Source: Gammaproteobacteria bacterium (GTDB lineage: Bacteria > Pseudomonadota > Gammaproteobacteria > Enterobacterales > Alteromonadaceae). Taken from it: DNA of 64,000 nucleotides. The position numbers were made by a program, and so were the translations under genes. The stretch spans positions 1 to 64,000 of the forward strand of contig JAAFAI010000018.1 of NCBI GenBank assembly GCA_018222405.1. The letters run 5' to 3'. The number at the start of each line of letters is the position of its first letter. Position 1 is the first letter of the stretch. The notes below the pieces were generated by a model, which saw only the letters and a list, made by a program, of their open reading frames with translations, made no database searches and was not told the origin of the DNA. This document shows positions 1-8,956 of the stretch, piece after piece.

Positions 1-25
1 ACCGGCTAAATACCCCTCAAAGAAA

Positions 26-76
26 AATGCCAGTCAGCTTAACTGACTGGCATTAAGCTATAAGCTGGCTTTTTTT
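26..76 (+). terminator. Possible terminator or palindrome at left edge
   Basis: A perfect 12-bp inverted repeat (26-37 with 43-54, 5-nt loop) is followed after about 15 nt by a T run at 70-76. The second half can also pair in alternative ways, because CTGGC at 65-69 can pair with GCCAG at 29-33. It would end a gene lying left of the window. The gap between the stem and the T run makes this a moderate call. Confidence 0.4.
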
Positions 77-171
77 GTTTTAGTATCTTACCTTTATACT
101 TAAGTCTAATACCTCTGTTCAGGATGTAGGTGGTTCAGGACTAAACGTGATTAACTGACATGGAGAAAGTT

Positions 172-1392
172 ATGCTAAAACGTTATCTCTCACTGGCGAC
201 TGCCGTTGCCTTCAGTCTGGGGATGTCTGCTCAGACTCACGCCAGCGAAATGACCAGTGCTTATCAACAGTATCAGCAGGCAGTCAGTACCGGTAATACC
301 ACACAGGCCTTTAAATATGCCTTGCAGGCGCTTAATGCGGGTAAGCAGGAATATGCTGCTGAATCTGATAACCTGTTCGCTCTTCAGTATAATTACGCTG
401 TAGCGGCCGGACAAGTCGGTAAGTATGACATTGCGGTTGATCAGTTTGAAACACTTGCCGATCTTGCGGCGCAGCAATTCGGAACGTTAGCTGTCAAAAC
501 GTTGGCAACCAGATTGGATTGGTATAAGGCGCTTCTGCAAAAAGAGCAAACACGAAAAGTTAAATTAAAAGTGAGTGGCGCTGCGCTACTAATGAGAGAT
601 ATTGTTGATGAGCTTGAACAAGCCGCCACTGCCTATCCTGCTGATGCCGCCAACATGTATTACATGGTTGCAAGCACATTACTGCAATACGGTAGTGCGC
701 AGTTTTCTCAGCAGCGCGTAGCCGATACAGTCAATCAGGGGCTAAAGTTGGCGATTACATCCTGGGGTGAGCAGGACATGCGTACTTTGGAGCAACGCTA
801 TTTGCTTGGCCGTCTGAGCTATGCAGCAGCTGATTTTAATCAGGTGGTTGCAATCTTAGAGCCTTTAACCGCCACGCTAGACCAGCATCTCAATTATACC
901 CATCCGCTCACGTTACAGGCGCGTGCACTGATGCTTGAAGCTTACGAGCATTTATCACAACCAGAGAAAGCGAGACAGCATAGTCAGCACATAGCGCAAA
1001 TGAAGCCTTGGCAAGCTCACCTGGAACCGGTGTTGTTGTTACGTAAAATGCCACGTTATCCCCAGGTGGCTACAGACCTAACCGGTGACACTTCTGTAAA
1101 AGTGACCTTTGACATCAGTGCTGCTGGTAACGTTGAAAACGTCCGGATAAGTGATGACAGTGCTGGTAGTAAAGTGTTCAGGCATTCTGCGATGGAAGCG
1201 GTACAGCAATGGCGCTACATGCCAAGGTTTGTTGATGGAAAAGCAGTGGAGACCGAAGGTATGACGGTGTCAGTGGATTTCGATTCGAAATTTGCCGGCT
1301 ATGACTACCGCTTTAACCATTCCTCTACTGATTACGTAAAGGCCGAAGAAGCGCGTCTTCGCAATCAGTCGAACGCAAGATTACATGATTGA
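172..1392 (+). CDS. Exported TPR-like protein with TonB C-terminal domain
   Basis: Predicted periplasmic protein of 406 residues. An N-terminal signal peptide (about residues 1-24, ending near AQTHA) is followed by a long helical region resembling tetratricopeptide repeats. The last ~90 residues look like a TonB C-terminal domain: the run RKMPRYPQVA, then a beta strand with VKVTFDISAAGNV, and later AVQQWRYMPRF. Such domains bind TonB boxes of outer-membrane receptors or serve as stand-alone energy-transducer-like modules. No ExbB or ExbD lies nearby and there is no N-terminal membrane anchor, so classical energy transduction is unlikely. The ATG at 172 was chosen over the one at 160 because GGAG at 162-165 lies 6 nt before it. 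The exact role is unknown. Confidence 0.75.
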   Translation: MLKRYLSLATAVAFSLGMSAQTHASEMTSAYQQYQQAVSTGNTTQAFKYALQALNAGKQEYAAESDNLFALQYNYAVAAGQVGKYDIAVDQFETLADLAAQQFGTLAVKTLATRLDWYKALLQKEQTRKVKLKVSGAALLMRDIVDELEQAATAYPADAANMYYMVASTLLQYGSAQFSQQRVADTVNQGLKLAITSWGEQDMRTLEQRYLLGRLSYAAADFNQVVAILEPLTATLDQHLNYTHPLTLQARALMLEAYEHLSQPEKARQHSQHIAQMKPWQAHLEPVLLLRKMPRYPQVATDLTGDTSVKVTFDISAAGNVENVRISDDSAGSKVFRHSAMEAVQQWRYMPRFVDGKAVETEGMTVSVDFDSKFAGYDYRFNHSSTDYVKAEEARLRNQSNARLHD

Positions 1393-1397
1393 GTAAG

Positions 1398-1428
1398 GGT
1401 TGTCTTTCATGAGTGTTGGGAGACAACC
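1398..1428. terminator. Weak hairpin between convergent genes
   Basis: GGTTGTCT (1398-1405) can pair with AGACAACC (1421-1428) around a 15-nt loop. It lies between the convergent stops of the TonB-C gene and the DUF2254 gene. No T run follows on either side, so it may be a weak or factor-assisted end point. Confidence 0.3.
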
Positions 1429-1448
1429 TATCTCACATCCCACGACTT

Positions 1449-2759
1449 TTATTCAAAAGGCAGCATTGCCTCTTCAATCGCTTTTTGATCACAAACGCTA
1501 ATAGTCAGTGCGCCGACTACTTCTGCAATGCTCTGGGCGTGATAGGTTATGGTCTTCTGCTCAGTGGCGGCGCAGCATTGCTGCAGTTTTGCCAGGCTTT
1601 TGAGTAAGTGGATTAGCACTGCAATCTGGTCGTTAGCCGACTGCCGGACCTGGCTATAGGCTTTATCAACCACGCCGGCAAAGGTAAATGTGCGGCGTTT
1701 CAGCCACACCTCCGATGAAGTATGAATGAGGTTTTCTGCCGGAAACTCGCGGGAGGCTACCTGTACACAAATGGCGGTTAGCTTATCTACGCAGGTGATG
1801 GCTGTATGAGGGTCATTAATCCCTGGCGATAAAGCGCGTAGCGCAATTTCAACCAACTGACTGATAGCAAACTCAGGATCCTGAATGGGGGTTCGGTTGG
1901 CGCCCAGCACCACTGCTTGTCGAAGAGTGGTAAATTCAGCCTCGCCGGCGGGCTGCCGGCAGTGAACAGTAAACAATGCTTCGCCGCTCAAAACATGATC
2001 GCCGCTGCGAACATGTAACTCACACCCTGCCACCTCGGTGGCACTCTGATTCAGAAAGCTTGAATAATTGATGGTTTGTACATAGCCGTTCTGAAGCGCT
2101 TTTACGCTCACTCGAAAGTCACCTTGTGGCGCTGCCCATTGTTCAGCAATAGCCCTAAAAGAGGCGTTAGACTCTGGTACCGGCAACAATGAATTAATAT
2201 TGCTCTCGAAATGTTGTACACAATTGGCAATCACCTGATCAGCCTGAATTGAACGGGACACGTGGTGGATAAAATAAATGATGGTGACACAGTCGATGAG
2301 AGCCAGAAACACGGTGGCGCCGGCTAACATGGAAACCGCATCCTGGTTACTGTTTATCGACGACAGGTGGTGCAGGGAAATCAGGCAGAACAGAAAGGTG
2401 GAGACCAGAATACCCAGCACCATCTGAGTATTGCGATCCTGCATAAAGTTGCGAATTAAGCGTGGCCCAAATTGATTTGAGGCCAGAGTTAGCGATACCA
2501 GAGTCATAGAGAAAGCAATACTGGTTACAGTAATCATAGCGCCGGCGACGGTAGATAGTAATTGCTGAACGCTTTCTTGCGTAACCAGAGGAATAAGCGG
2601 CCGTAAAACATCCGGCAAAAAAGCCCGTTCTATAACAGATAAACAGGTATAACACAGCGCCACGCTTATGCTCATCATCAGCAATGGGATAAACCAGTAG
2701 CTGGTAGACAGTGATTCCCATAGCACCCTGACATGAGTGGAGAGCAGCCGTAAATTCAT
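1449..2759 (-). CDS. DUF2254 family inner-membrane protein
   Basis: Integral membrane protein of 436 residues that matches the DUF2254 family in length and layout. Four hydrophobic segments occupy the N-terminal third: around residues 20-40, 65-90, 110-130 and 140-165. The second carries the family-typical stretch GAMITVTSIAFSMTLVSLTL followed by ASNQFGPRLIRNF. The rest is a soluble domain of about 250 residues containing the conserved segment ALSPGINDPHTA. Family function is unknown. The gene stands alone, convergent with the TonB-C gene. Family assignment is fairly sure; biochemical role cannot be stated. Confidence 0.85.
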   Translation of the reverse strand: MNLRLLSTHVRVLWESLSTSYWFIPLLMMSISVALCYTCLSVIERAFLPDVLRPLIPLVTQESVQQLLSTVAGAMITVTSIAFSMTLVSLTLASNQFGPRLIRNFMQDRNTQMVLGILVSTFLFCLISLHHLSSINSNQDAVSMLAGATVFLALIDCVTIIYFIHHVSRSIQADQVIANCVQHFESNINSLLPVPESNASFRAIAEQWAAPQGDFRVSVKALQNGYVQTINYSSFLNQSATEVAGCELHVRSGDHVLSGEALFTVHCRQPAGEAEFTTLRQAVVLGANRTPIQDPEFAISQLVEIALRALSPGINDPHTAITCVDKLTAICVQVASREFPAENLIHTSSEVWLKRRTFTFAGVVDKAYSQVRQSANDQIAVLIHLLKSLAKLQQCCAATEQKTITYHAQSIAEVVGALTISVCDQKAIEEAMLPFE

Positions 2760-2897
2760 CCGTTTTCCTAATAAGCAGTGAGCTTTCCTGTAAAGTACCA
2801 GTTTAGTACGAATTAACCTATTGATTTGGATTGATTAGTTTTTTTATAGTTGGTCGTGTATCGTATCGGGAAGGATCGCCGGAAGGTCAATGGATCA

Positions 2898-3674
2898 GTG
2901 ACACCAGATTACAGTCGTTACTCTAAAGCAGAACTTGAAGAAGCGCTCAGCACCATCGACAAGGCGCAGTTTCCGGAGCGGGTGGAACAAATTCATCAGG
3001 CGCTGGCTTCACTTGATGCCAGTAAAGATGATTGTCCAGTGCCAGAGCAGGAAGTTCTGCTGCCAGAACCTGAAACCCCTGAACAAATGCAGCGCAAAAT
3101 ACTTGGGACATTAGCGCTTATTTTTGCTGGTTTAATTTTCGGCGCTATGTTGTTGCCGGTATATTTTCACACTTTCCTGCTGAATAACGAGATGGTTACT
3201 CCCTTAAAATGGGTAGCGTTAACGGCAGGCCTTGGAGTATTTGTGATAACTTGCAAAAAGTTTCTACATACCAACCACCTGCGTAAAATGAATGCCGAGC
3301 GGCTGGCAAAGGGCAAAAAGCCCATAAGCGTTGATTCACCGCGCCGTTTTTACAGTGCTATAGGCGCTGCCTTGCTGATTGCTTTGTTTGCTACCTTCGC
3401 TGTTTACCGCGGTGCACCGGTGGCACTGCATCTTTATGTACTGGATGCCAGAACGGCTACCGAGCAGGTGACCATCGCTAAGCTACCCCGCCGCTTTCGT
3501 AGAAAGCACTGTAATGGCAAAATTTATCTGGCGGAGTACAGCGCTCAGTTTTTTGATTATGTGTGTCAGGTAACGCCCAGGTCGCAATGGGAGCAACTGC
3601 GCCCGGGGCAACAAATCCGCCTGCATGGTAGTCGCTCTGCGCTTGGTTTTCTGGCCAGAAAGACCTCGTTATAA
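2898..3674 (+). CDS. Hypothetical membrane protein
   Basis: Unrecognised protein of about 258 residues. The soluble N-terminus (YSKAELEEALSTIDKAQFPERV) resembles a short helical motif found before membrane segments in several marine gammaproteobacterial proteins. Three hydrophobic segments follow: LGTLALIFAGLIFGAMLLPV, WVALTAGLGVFVIT, and AIGAALLIALFATFAVY. The C-terminal ~85 residues look exported and contain two cysteines. The start is uncertain: GTG 2898 has GGAAGG at 2881-2886, 11 nt upstream, whereas the in-frame TTG 2850 and GTG 2856 have no visible Shine-Dalgarno. No function is proposed. Confidence 0.6.
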   Translation: MTPDYSRYSKAELEEALSTIDKAQFPERVEQIHQALASLDASKDDCPVPEQEVLLPEPETPEQMQRKILGTLALIFAGLIFGAMLLPVYFHTFLLNNEMVTPLKWVALTAGLGVFVITCKKFLHTNHLRKMNAERLAKGKKPISVDSPRRFYSAIGAALLIALFATFAVYRGAPVALHLYVLDARTATEQVTIAKLPRRFRRKHCNGKIYLAEYSAQFFDYVCQVTPRSQWEQLRPGQQIRLHGSRSALGFLARKTSL

Positions 3675-3804
3675 ACGCTGTGATCTGCCAGGCAATTATT
3701 TTGGCGCAACGAGTCATTAAAGGTTAGACTTTAGTTGTATATGCCGGTGATTGGTAACCATATTAATGTATGACCGGCACGTTCTCGTTTTCAAAGGATT
3801 GGAT

Positions 3805-5124
3805 ATGAAATTATTGATTGGTTCGCTGTGGATTGCGACCGTACTCTGCGCCTATTGGTATGGCACAACACAACTTAACTCTCACCAGCCCACCGGGCCC
3901 GTTTCCGTTAACATAGCTACAGATGCCGCAAGACCAGACAAGCAAAATGATACGGGCAGCACAGTCTTGCCGGTTGATGAGGCGACAGGCGCGGGGCCAG
4001 TTGCTCACACCGGGAGTGTCCACAAGGCGGTAACGGTAGACGACGCTGTAGCGCAAACCCAGGCACTGTTAGGCGATATGGGCTGGTCGCCTACCATGGC
4101 AAGTATCGCCAAAGCCTACGCTATTGTATCGCAACTTAATTTAGAACAAACCTTAGCGGCGCTCAATCAACTGGAATACGGTGACTTCCCGGAAAGTCTG
4201 CAAATTACCATGTTGTTTATCAACCGGCTGGCAGAATTGTCGCCACTGCAGGCCATCGATTATGTGAACCTCAATGTGTCTGGCAGCATGCAAAAGGACG
4301 GTGCTATGGCGGCCGTCATAGCTACCTGGGCAGATTCCGACGCTTATGCTGCGTTGCAGTGGTATTTGAGTCAGCCTGAGGATACCCGTCAGCAGGCAAT
4401 GGGCAGATTTGCTCTGGGCGGCTTATTTTCAAGCCTGGCCGGACAGGATCTGGATGCGGCCATCAGCAGCATAGAAACGGATTTCGATGCCAATGATTTT
4501 GAAGCAATTCAATATGCTATAAGTAGCACCGCAAGAAGCCTGCAAAAAACGGAAGATTTTGAGTATTTACTCGAGCGGGTTCAGGTCATGGATAACGACA
4601 GTGCGTTGCAGGCCGTGTTCTCCAGTTGGTTAGCTAAAGAGCCGGATGAAGCGCTGGCCAGACTCGACCTGATAAGCGATCCTAAACAAAAGCAAGCCAT
4701 CGAAGAACGTGCGTTTCGTAGTTGGATGGTGAGAAAGCCGGAAGAAGCGGCTGAACTGTTTATGCAACGAGCGGCGCCAGACCAACGTCAGTCGCGGGCC
4801 AAAGTGGTGGTTGAGTCGATGAGTTTTAACCAGCCTGAACAGGCACTAAGCTGGCTAAACAGGCAAACCGACATCGATACCCAACCACTGACTTCGGAGC
4901 TAATTAGTCGTTCGGCTTATCGTAATCCGCAGTTTGCAGAACAAAACCTGCACAGGATCACTGACCAGGATAATCTGACCCGCCTGACATCACGGGTTTA
5001 TCAAAGTTACAGCCGCTACAGCCAGTCCAAGGCCGACGAGTTTTTGTCCCGTCAGTCGCCAGCGATACGGGAACAGGTATTAACCAGATTGAAGAGAGTT
5101 GAAGAAATACGATCCCGCGGCTAA
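3805..5124 (+). CDS. Membrane-anchored helical-repeat protein
   Basis: Predicted protein of 439 residues with one N-terminal membrane segment (KLLIGSLWIATVLCAYWYG), which is a signal anchor or uncleaved signal. A low-complexity Thr/Pro/Gly linker to about residue 75 follows, then an all-helical C-terminal domain. That domain carries recurring motifs of the form W-x-x-x-x-P-x-x-A, such as WADSDAYAALQWYLSQP, WLAKEPDEALARL, WMVRKPEEAAELF and FNQPEQALSWL, spaced 30-40 residues apart, suggesting TPR- or HEAT-like helical hairpins in the periplasm. The ATG at 3805 was chosen because AAAGGA lies 6 nt upstream; the ORF could otherwise extend to 3751. Helical repeats usually bind proteins, but no partner is evident. 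Confidence 0.7.
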   Translation: MKLLIGSLWIATVLCAYWYGTTQLNSHQPTGPVSVNIATDAARPDKQNDTGSTVLPVDEATGAGPVAHTGSVHKAVTVDDAVAQTQALLGDMGWSPTMASIAKAYAIVSQLNLEQTLAALNQLEYGDFPESLQITMLFINRLAELSPLQAIDYVNLNVSGSMQKDGAMAAVIATWADSDAYAALQWYLSQPEDTRQQAMGRFALGGLFSSLAGQDLDAAISSIETDFDANDFEAIQYAISSTARSLQKTEDFEYLLERVQVMDNDSALQAVFSSWLAKEPDEALARLDLISDPKQKQAIEERAFRSWMVRKPEEAAELFMQRAAPDQRQSRAKVVVESMSFNQPEQALSWLNRQTDIDTQPLTSELISRSAYRNPQFAEQNLHRITDQDNLTRLTSRVYQSYSRYSQSKADEFLSRQSPAIREQVLTRLKRVEEIRSRG

Positions 5125-5263
5125 CCCGTTGCTGGCGGGAGTTGGCAATAGTGGTACTTAGTAAAGTAGTTTCAATGTCTTAGTAAAATATTCATCGACA
5201 CTTCATAGGAGTGTCACAGAGCTTCTGCATAGTCAGGCTCCTTTTTGTTGTGCGGACCTTACT

Positions 5264-6913
5264 ATGATTTTCTCTCGTCGCCAGTTTTTAAAAACCACCC
5301 TTGCAACAGGCGCATTAACACCTTTTGCTTATCAGGTAGCCGCTGCGCCGGTAAATCCCTTGTTTGACTGTGGCGTTGCAAGTGGCGACCCAACCCATCA
5401 CAGCGTTATTCTGTGGACTCATACCCGTGAACCGATTTCCCTGACCTGGCAAGTAGCCAGGGATCTGGCATTTAAGCAACTGGTAAAAAGTGGCCAGGGA
5501 GAAACTTCGCTAACACAGGATTGCACCTTCAAAATTGATGTAACAGACCTGGAACCCGGAACCACTTACTACTACCGCTTCATAACCAGCAACGGTCAGA
5601 GTGAGCCCGGGCGCACCAGGACATTGCCCGCCGGCGATCCTGAATCACTGAACATCGCCGTGGCGTCGTGCTCAAACTACCCGTTTGGTTACTTTAATGC
5701 CTACCACCACATTGCGGGTGATGAGTCGGTGGATTTTGTCTTACACCTTGGCGATTATATTTACGAATACGGGCAGGACAGCTGGGGAGACGAGGAAGGG
5801 CGCAAGCTCAACCGTCGTCATCAGCCCGCTAATGAAATTGTTTCGTTATCGGATTACCGAACCCGGCACCGCCAGTATAAAACCGATCATGGTTCACGCT
5901 TAATGCATGCTTCGCATCCGTTAATTCCCACCTGGGACGACCACGAATCGGCCAACAATCCATACCTGCATGGCGCGCAGAATCATCAGCCTGGTGAAGG
6001 TGAGTGGGCTGACCGCAGAGCGGCTTCCATTCAGGCTTATTACGAGTGGATGCCTTTGCGGGAACCGGCTAAACAGGCTGAAAAAGCACAGCTCTGGCGG
6101 CATTTTGAATTTGGCAGTCTGGCCACGCTGACGACTTTAGAAACCCGCCATAGCGGGCGTAGTAAGCAAATCGATTATGCGGAACATCTGCCACAGATAA
6201 AGTCAGAACACACGCTGCGGCATTTTATTGAGTCGGTGCTGGGCGACCCCGGACGCTCTATGTTAAGCGTAGCCATGGAGAATTTTGTTAACCAAAAACT
6301 GGCCGAGTCTGTTGCTCAGGGTGCCAAATGGCGACTTATTGGCAACCAGATCCCCATGGCCCGCACCAATGTTCCGGACGCCAGGGATTTAGCCCTGCCC
6401 AAAGCGCTTGCCGACAATGGCGCGATTGCCCAACACTTTGGTTACTTTATGGCACTGGGTAAATATGACTTACCTATTTATCTGGATACCTGGGATGGGT
6501 ACCCAGTGGCCAGAGAGAAGTTCTATCAGCTCTGTCAGTCGGCAAACGCCACCGATTTAATTGTGTTAACCGGTGATAGCCATGCGTTCTGGGCAAATCA
6601 GTTATTTGCCGGTGATGGCGATGCCATGGGAGTGGAACTGGGTACAGCCGGCATTACGTCGCCGGGCGACTTTGAAACCTTTGGCCCGGTGCTGGCCGGC
6701 GAGTTTGATCAACGTGTAGCGCAGCATAACCGGGAAATTCTGTGGACGGACTGTCAGCATCGCGGTTATGTAAAACTGGCGCTTACACCGAAGACGGCAA
6801 TCGCGAGTTTTATTGGTGTATCGAACATTACCAGTGAGCACTACAGCGCGAAAACCCTGCGTCAGTATCAGATCAGCAAAGCGGGTTCGTCGCTGGCAAT
6901 CGAAAAGGTCTAG
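5264..6913 (+). CDS. phoD: Tat-exported PhoD-like alkaline phosphatase/phosphodiesterase
   Basis: Phosphomonoesterase or phosphodiesterase of the PhoD metallophosphatase family, 549 residues. The N-terminus has a twin-arginine signal (SRRQFLKTTLATGAL), so it is exported folded, and AAAP near residue 28 is a likely cleavage site. A PhoD N-terminal beta domain (FDCGVASGDPTHHSVILWTH) precedes the catalytic domain, which shows HLGDYIYEYG, WDDHESANN and LTGDSHAFW. These carry the Asp, His and Asn metal ligands expected for the Fe3+/Ca2+ site. It would release phosphate from organic phosphate esters in the periplasm. No phosphate-sensing genes adjoin it, and no convincing Pho box was found upstream. 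Confidence 0.92.
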   Translation: MIFSRRQFLKTTLATGALTPFAYQVAAAPVNPLFDCGVASGDPTHHSVILWTHTREPISLTWQVARDLAFKQLVKSGQGETSLTQDCTFKIDVTDLEPGTTYYYRFITSNGQSEPGRTRTLPAGDPESLNIAVASCSNYPFGYFNAYHHIAGDESVDFVLHLGDYIYEYGQDSWGDEEGRKLNRRHQPANEIVSLSDYRTRHRQYKTDHGSRLMHASHPLIPTWDDHESANNPYLHGAQNHQPGEGEWADRRAASIQAYYEWMPLREPAKQAEKAQLWRHFEFGSLATLTTLETRHSGRSKQIDYAEHLPQIKSEHTLRHFIESVLGDPGRSMLSVAMENFVNQKLAESVAQGAKWRLIGNQIPMARTNVPDARDLALPKALADNGAIAQHFGYFMALGKYDLPIYLDTWDGYPVAREKFYQLCQSANATDLIVLTGDSHAFWANQLFAGDGDAMGVELGTAGITSPGDFETFGPVLAGEFDQRVAQHNREILWTDCQHRGYVKLALTPKTAIASFIGVSNITSEHYSAKTLRQYQISKAGSSLAIEKV

Positions 6914-6919
6914 TTGTGG

Positions 6920-7435
6920 CTACAACAGCGCATTCTGACGCGGCCGCTGGATAATCCAGCGCGCCACGTCCTGGCGTAAAAACTTATAGGTTAAACCGCC
7001 GGTTATGCCAGCTATTACCTGCCAGAGCTGGCCCTCAAAAGAGCGTGTACCGGCGATAAGGGTAACGTCCAGCAGTGGTTGCATCAGCATTAACATCAGC
7101 GCCATGGCAAGGCCGCCAGCCAGCGGGTGTAGCCAGTTACTGCGTAGTTTAAGCATGCGCCCGGCACGGCCACTCACAAATAACGCAATACACAGCGCCG
7201 CAAACACTGCCGAGCCATATTTGGGGAGCAACCCCCACCAGTCCAGTACGGTATGTTCAAGCCATTGATTACCAGTAATGTTAACGCCGAGTGACTCCAG
7301 ATTCGCGAGCACAAATTGTGACTGAGACACACTGGCAATGGTATAGGTCAACAACCAGCTCACCAGTAACGCGCCAGCTTTAGTAACCGGGCTGATGTCG
7401 GACTGAACTTCGTAAACGACGACTTTTTCAGACAT
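6920..7435 (-). CDS. Hypothetical four-helix membrane protein
   Basis: Unrecognised inner-membrane protein of 171 residues with about four hydrophobic segments (AGALLVSWLLTYTIASV, YGSAVFAALCIALFVSG, LAGGLAMALMLMLMQPLL, and WQVIAGITGGLTYKFL). It has no obvious catalytic or binding motif. It ends 6 nt after the phoD stop on the opposite strand, so the two are convergent and not an operon. Its coding start is 31 nt from the widest possible start of the dehydrogenase gene on the other strand, so they share a promoter region. No function can be assigned. Confidence 0.65.
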   Translation of the reverse strand: MSEKVVVYEVQSDISPVTKAGALLVSWLLTYTIASVSQSQFVLANLESLGVNITGNQWLEHTVLDWWGLLPKYGSAVFAALCIALFVSGRAGRMLKLRSNWLHPLAGGLAMALMLMLMQPLLDVTLIAGTRSFEGQLWQVIAGITGGLTYKFLRQDVARWIIQRPRQNALL

Positions 7436-7574
7436 TACAGAACTACTCTCTCACAACAGGCTTGATTTGAACTTATCTTGCACCGATGACAACACTGCTT
7501 ACAATAAAGCGCAACACAAATCGTATAATTTCATGCTAAGCTGCCAAGTACAAGTTGTTGATAGTCTAATCGAT

Positions 7575-8747
7575 ATGTGTAAAGCGTTACATCAGCGAAG
7601 TCAAAAGTTGATGCCCCTTCTGATGGGGATAGTAAGCCTGATCGGGGCTTTTTCTGCGCAGGCCGATGATCCGCCGCCGTTAACCGGAAATTTCCATCAA
7701 ACTCAGATTGCAGGCTACCTCGACTCGCCCTGGGCGGCTGCTGAAAATCCACTCGGCGGCTGGCTGATCACGGAACGCGGCGGCACTATTATTGAATATA
7801 CCAATGCCGGCCAACGCCTTGAGATCCCGCTCCAAATAGACCAGCTCTATGTAGCCGGGCAGGGCGGTTTACTGGACATTGTGCTGGCCGATGACTTTAC
7901 CGAAACCAGGCGGGTTTATCTGAGTTTTTCGGTCGGCGATGACAGCGAGAACTACCTTGCATTCGGCACGGCAAAGCTGGTGGGCGAAAAGCCTGAGGTG
8001 CAGCGTTTATTTACGGTTAAAACGGCCAAGGATACGCCGGTACATTTTGGCGGGCGATTGCTCAAACTGGCCGACGGCACCTGGTTGATGACCAGCGGCG
8101 ATGGCTTTGACTATCGTGAACAGGCGCAGCAAAAAAGCAGTATGCTGGGTAAAGTACTGCGCTTTAACGAAGACGGCAGCGCGCCATTGGATAATCCGTT
8201 TTATACCACGCCAGATGCTCCGCAAAGCTATATTTATACCCTTGGCCATCGCAACCCACAGGGGCTGGTTCAGGATCCGGAATCCGGCACGATTTGGCTT
8301 AATGAACATGGCCCGGATGGCGGCGACGAAATTAACCTGTTGGAGGCTGGCAATAATTACGGCTGGCCTGTGGTGACGCTGGGCAATGATTACTCTGGCG
8401 CAAAAATTTCGCCGTTCACCCATTATGATGGCATGGTGGATCCGGTATTAAACTGGACACCATCCATAGCGCCTTCCTCAGTTGTGGTTTATCAGGATTC
8501 TGCTTTTCCTGAGCTGGCCAACCACCTGTTGGTTAGCAGTCTGAAAGATCATGCGTTATATGCGGTGGCATTAGACCAAAATCCCATGTCGACAATGCAA
8601 ATCTTTGCTACTATAAATGAGCGTTTACGGGATGTGATAGTGGGTCGTGACGGATCGGTATACGTACTGACGGACGGCGAGCGCGGCCGGTTAATGCGTT
8701 TTTCCCCACTGCGGGCCGAAAACGTACCGGAACACAGTTTGCGCTAA
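7575..8747 (+). CDS. PQQ-dependent soluble sugar dehydrogenase family (YliI-like)
   Basis: Secreted beta-propeller oxidoreductase of the glucose/sorbosone dehydrogenase family, about 390 residues. Known members oxidise aldose sugars with PQQ as cofactor in the periplasm. The signal peptide ends near GAFSAQA. Family landmarks include GGWLITERGG, HFGGRLLKLADGTW (the His is the presumed catalytic base), LGHRNPQGL, LNEHGPDGGDEINLL and NNYGWP. The ATG at 7575 gives a sensible signal peptide with a basic n-region; 7611 is an alternative, and the ORF is open to 7467. No strong Shine-Dalgarno is visible. No PQQ synthesis genes are in the window, so cofactor use is inferred from the family. Confidence 0.85.
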   Translation: MCKALHQRSQKLMPLLMGIVSLIGAFSAQADDPPPLTGNFHQTQIAGYLDSPWAAAENPLGGWLITERGGTIIEYTNAGQRLEIPLQIDQLYVAGQGGLLDIVLADDFTETRRVYLSFSVGDDSENYLAFGTAKLVGEKPEVQRLFTVKTAKDTPVHFGGRLLKLADGTWLMTSGDGFDYREQAQQKSSMLGKVLRFNEDGSAPLDNPFYTTPDAPQSYIYTLGHRNPQGLVQDPESGTIWLNEHGPDGGDEINLLEAGNNYGWPVVTLGNDYSGAKISPFTHYDGMVDPVLNWTPSIAPSSVVVYQDSAFPELANHLLVSSLKDHALYAVALDQNPMSTMQIFATINERLRDVIVGRDGSVYVLTDGERGRLMRFSPLRAENVPEHSLR

Positions 8748-8855
8748 CTCAGGCTGAATCCCCGTAAAGGCTGGCAGAAATGCGGTTGTCACTCCGGTGG
8801 TTACAACAATAGTCTGGCTGAATAGCGGCTATAAGTCTGCGAAACTGCATAAAAA

Positions 8856-8884
8856 TTCAAATTCGTTATATATGCCGTTATAAT
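8856..8884 (+). promoter_or_regulatory. Likely sigma-70 promoter for acnB
   Basis: TATAAT at 8879-8884 lies 17 bp after TTCAAA (8856-8861, four of six matches to TTGACA). The start codon of acnB is 72 nt downstream. The rest of the 8748-8956 intergenic stretch shows no other clear element. Confidence 0.5.
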
Positions 8885-8956
8885 TCCGGCGTTTAAATAG
8901 TCACTTCCTGCTCCGGGACCGTTCGAATTGGCAGGAATAACCATGAGGAAAACATC

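Noticed and set aside
3742..3779. TGCCGGT...ACCGGCA inverted repeat before the helical-repeat gene
   Set aside because: The arms are 7 bp and 24 nt apart without a T tract; not distinguishable from chance.
5210..5263. Pho box upstream of phoD
   Set aside because: TGTCAC and TTCTGCAT are spaced near 11 bp but match the 7-bp consensus halves too poorly.
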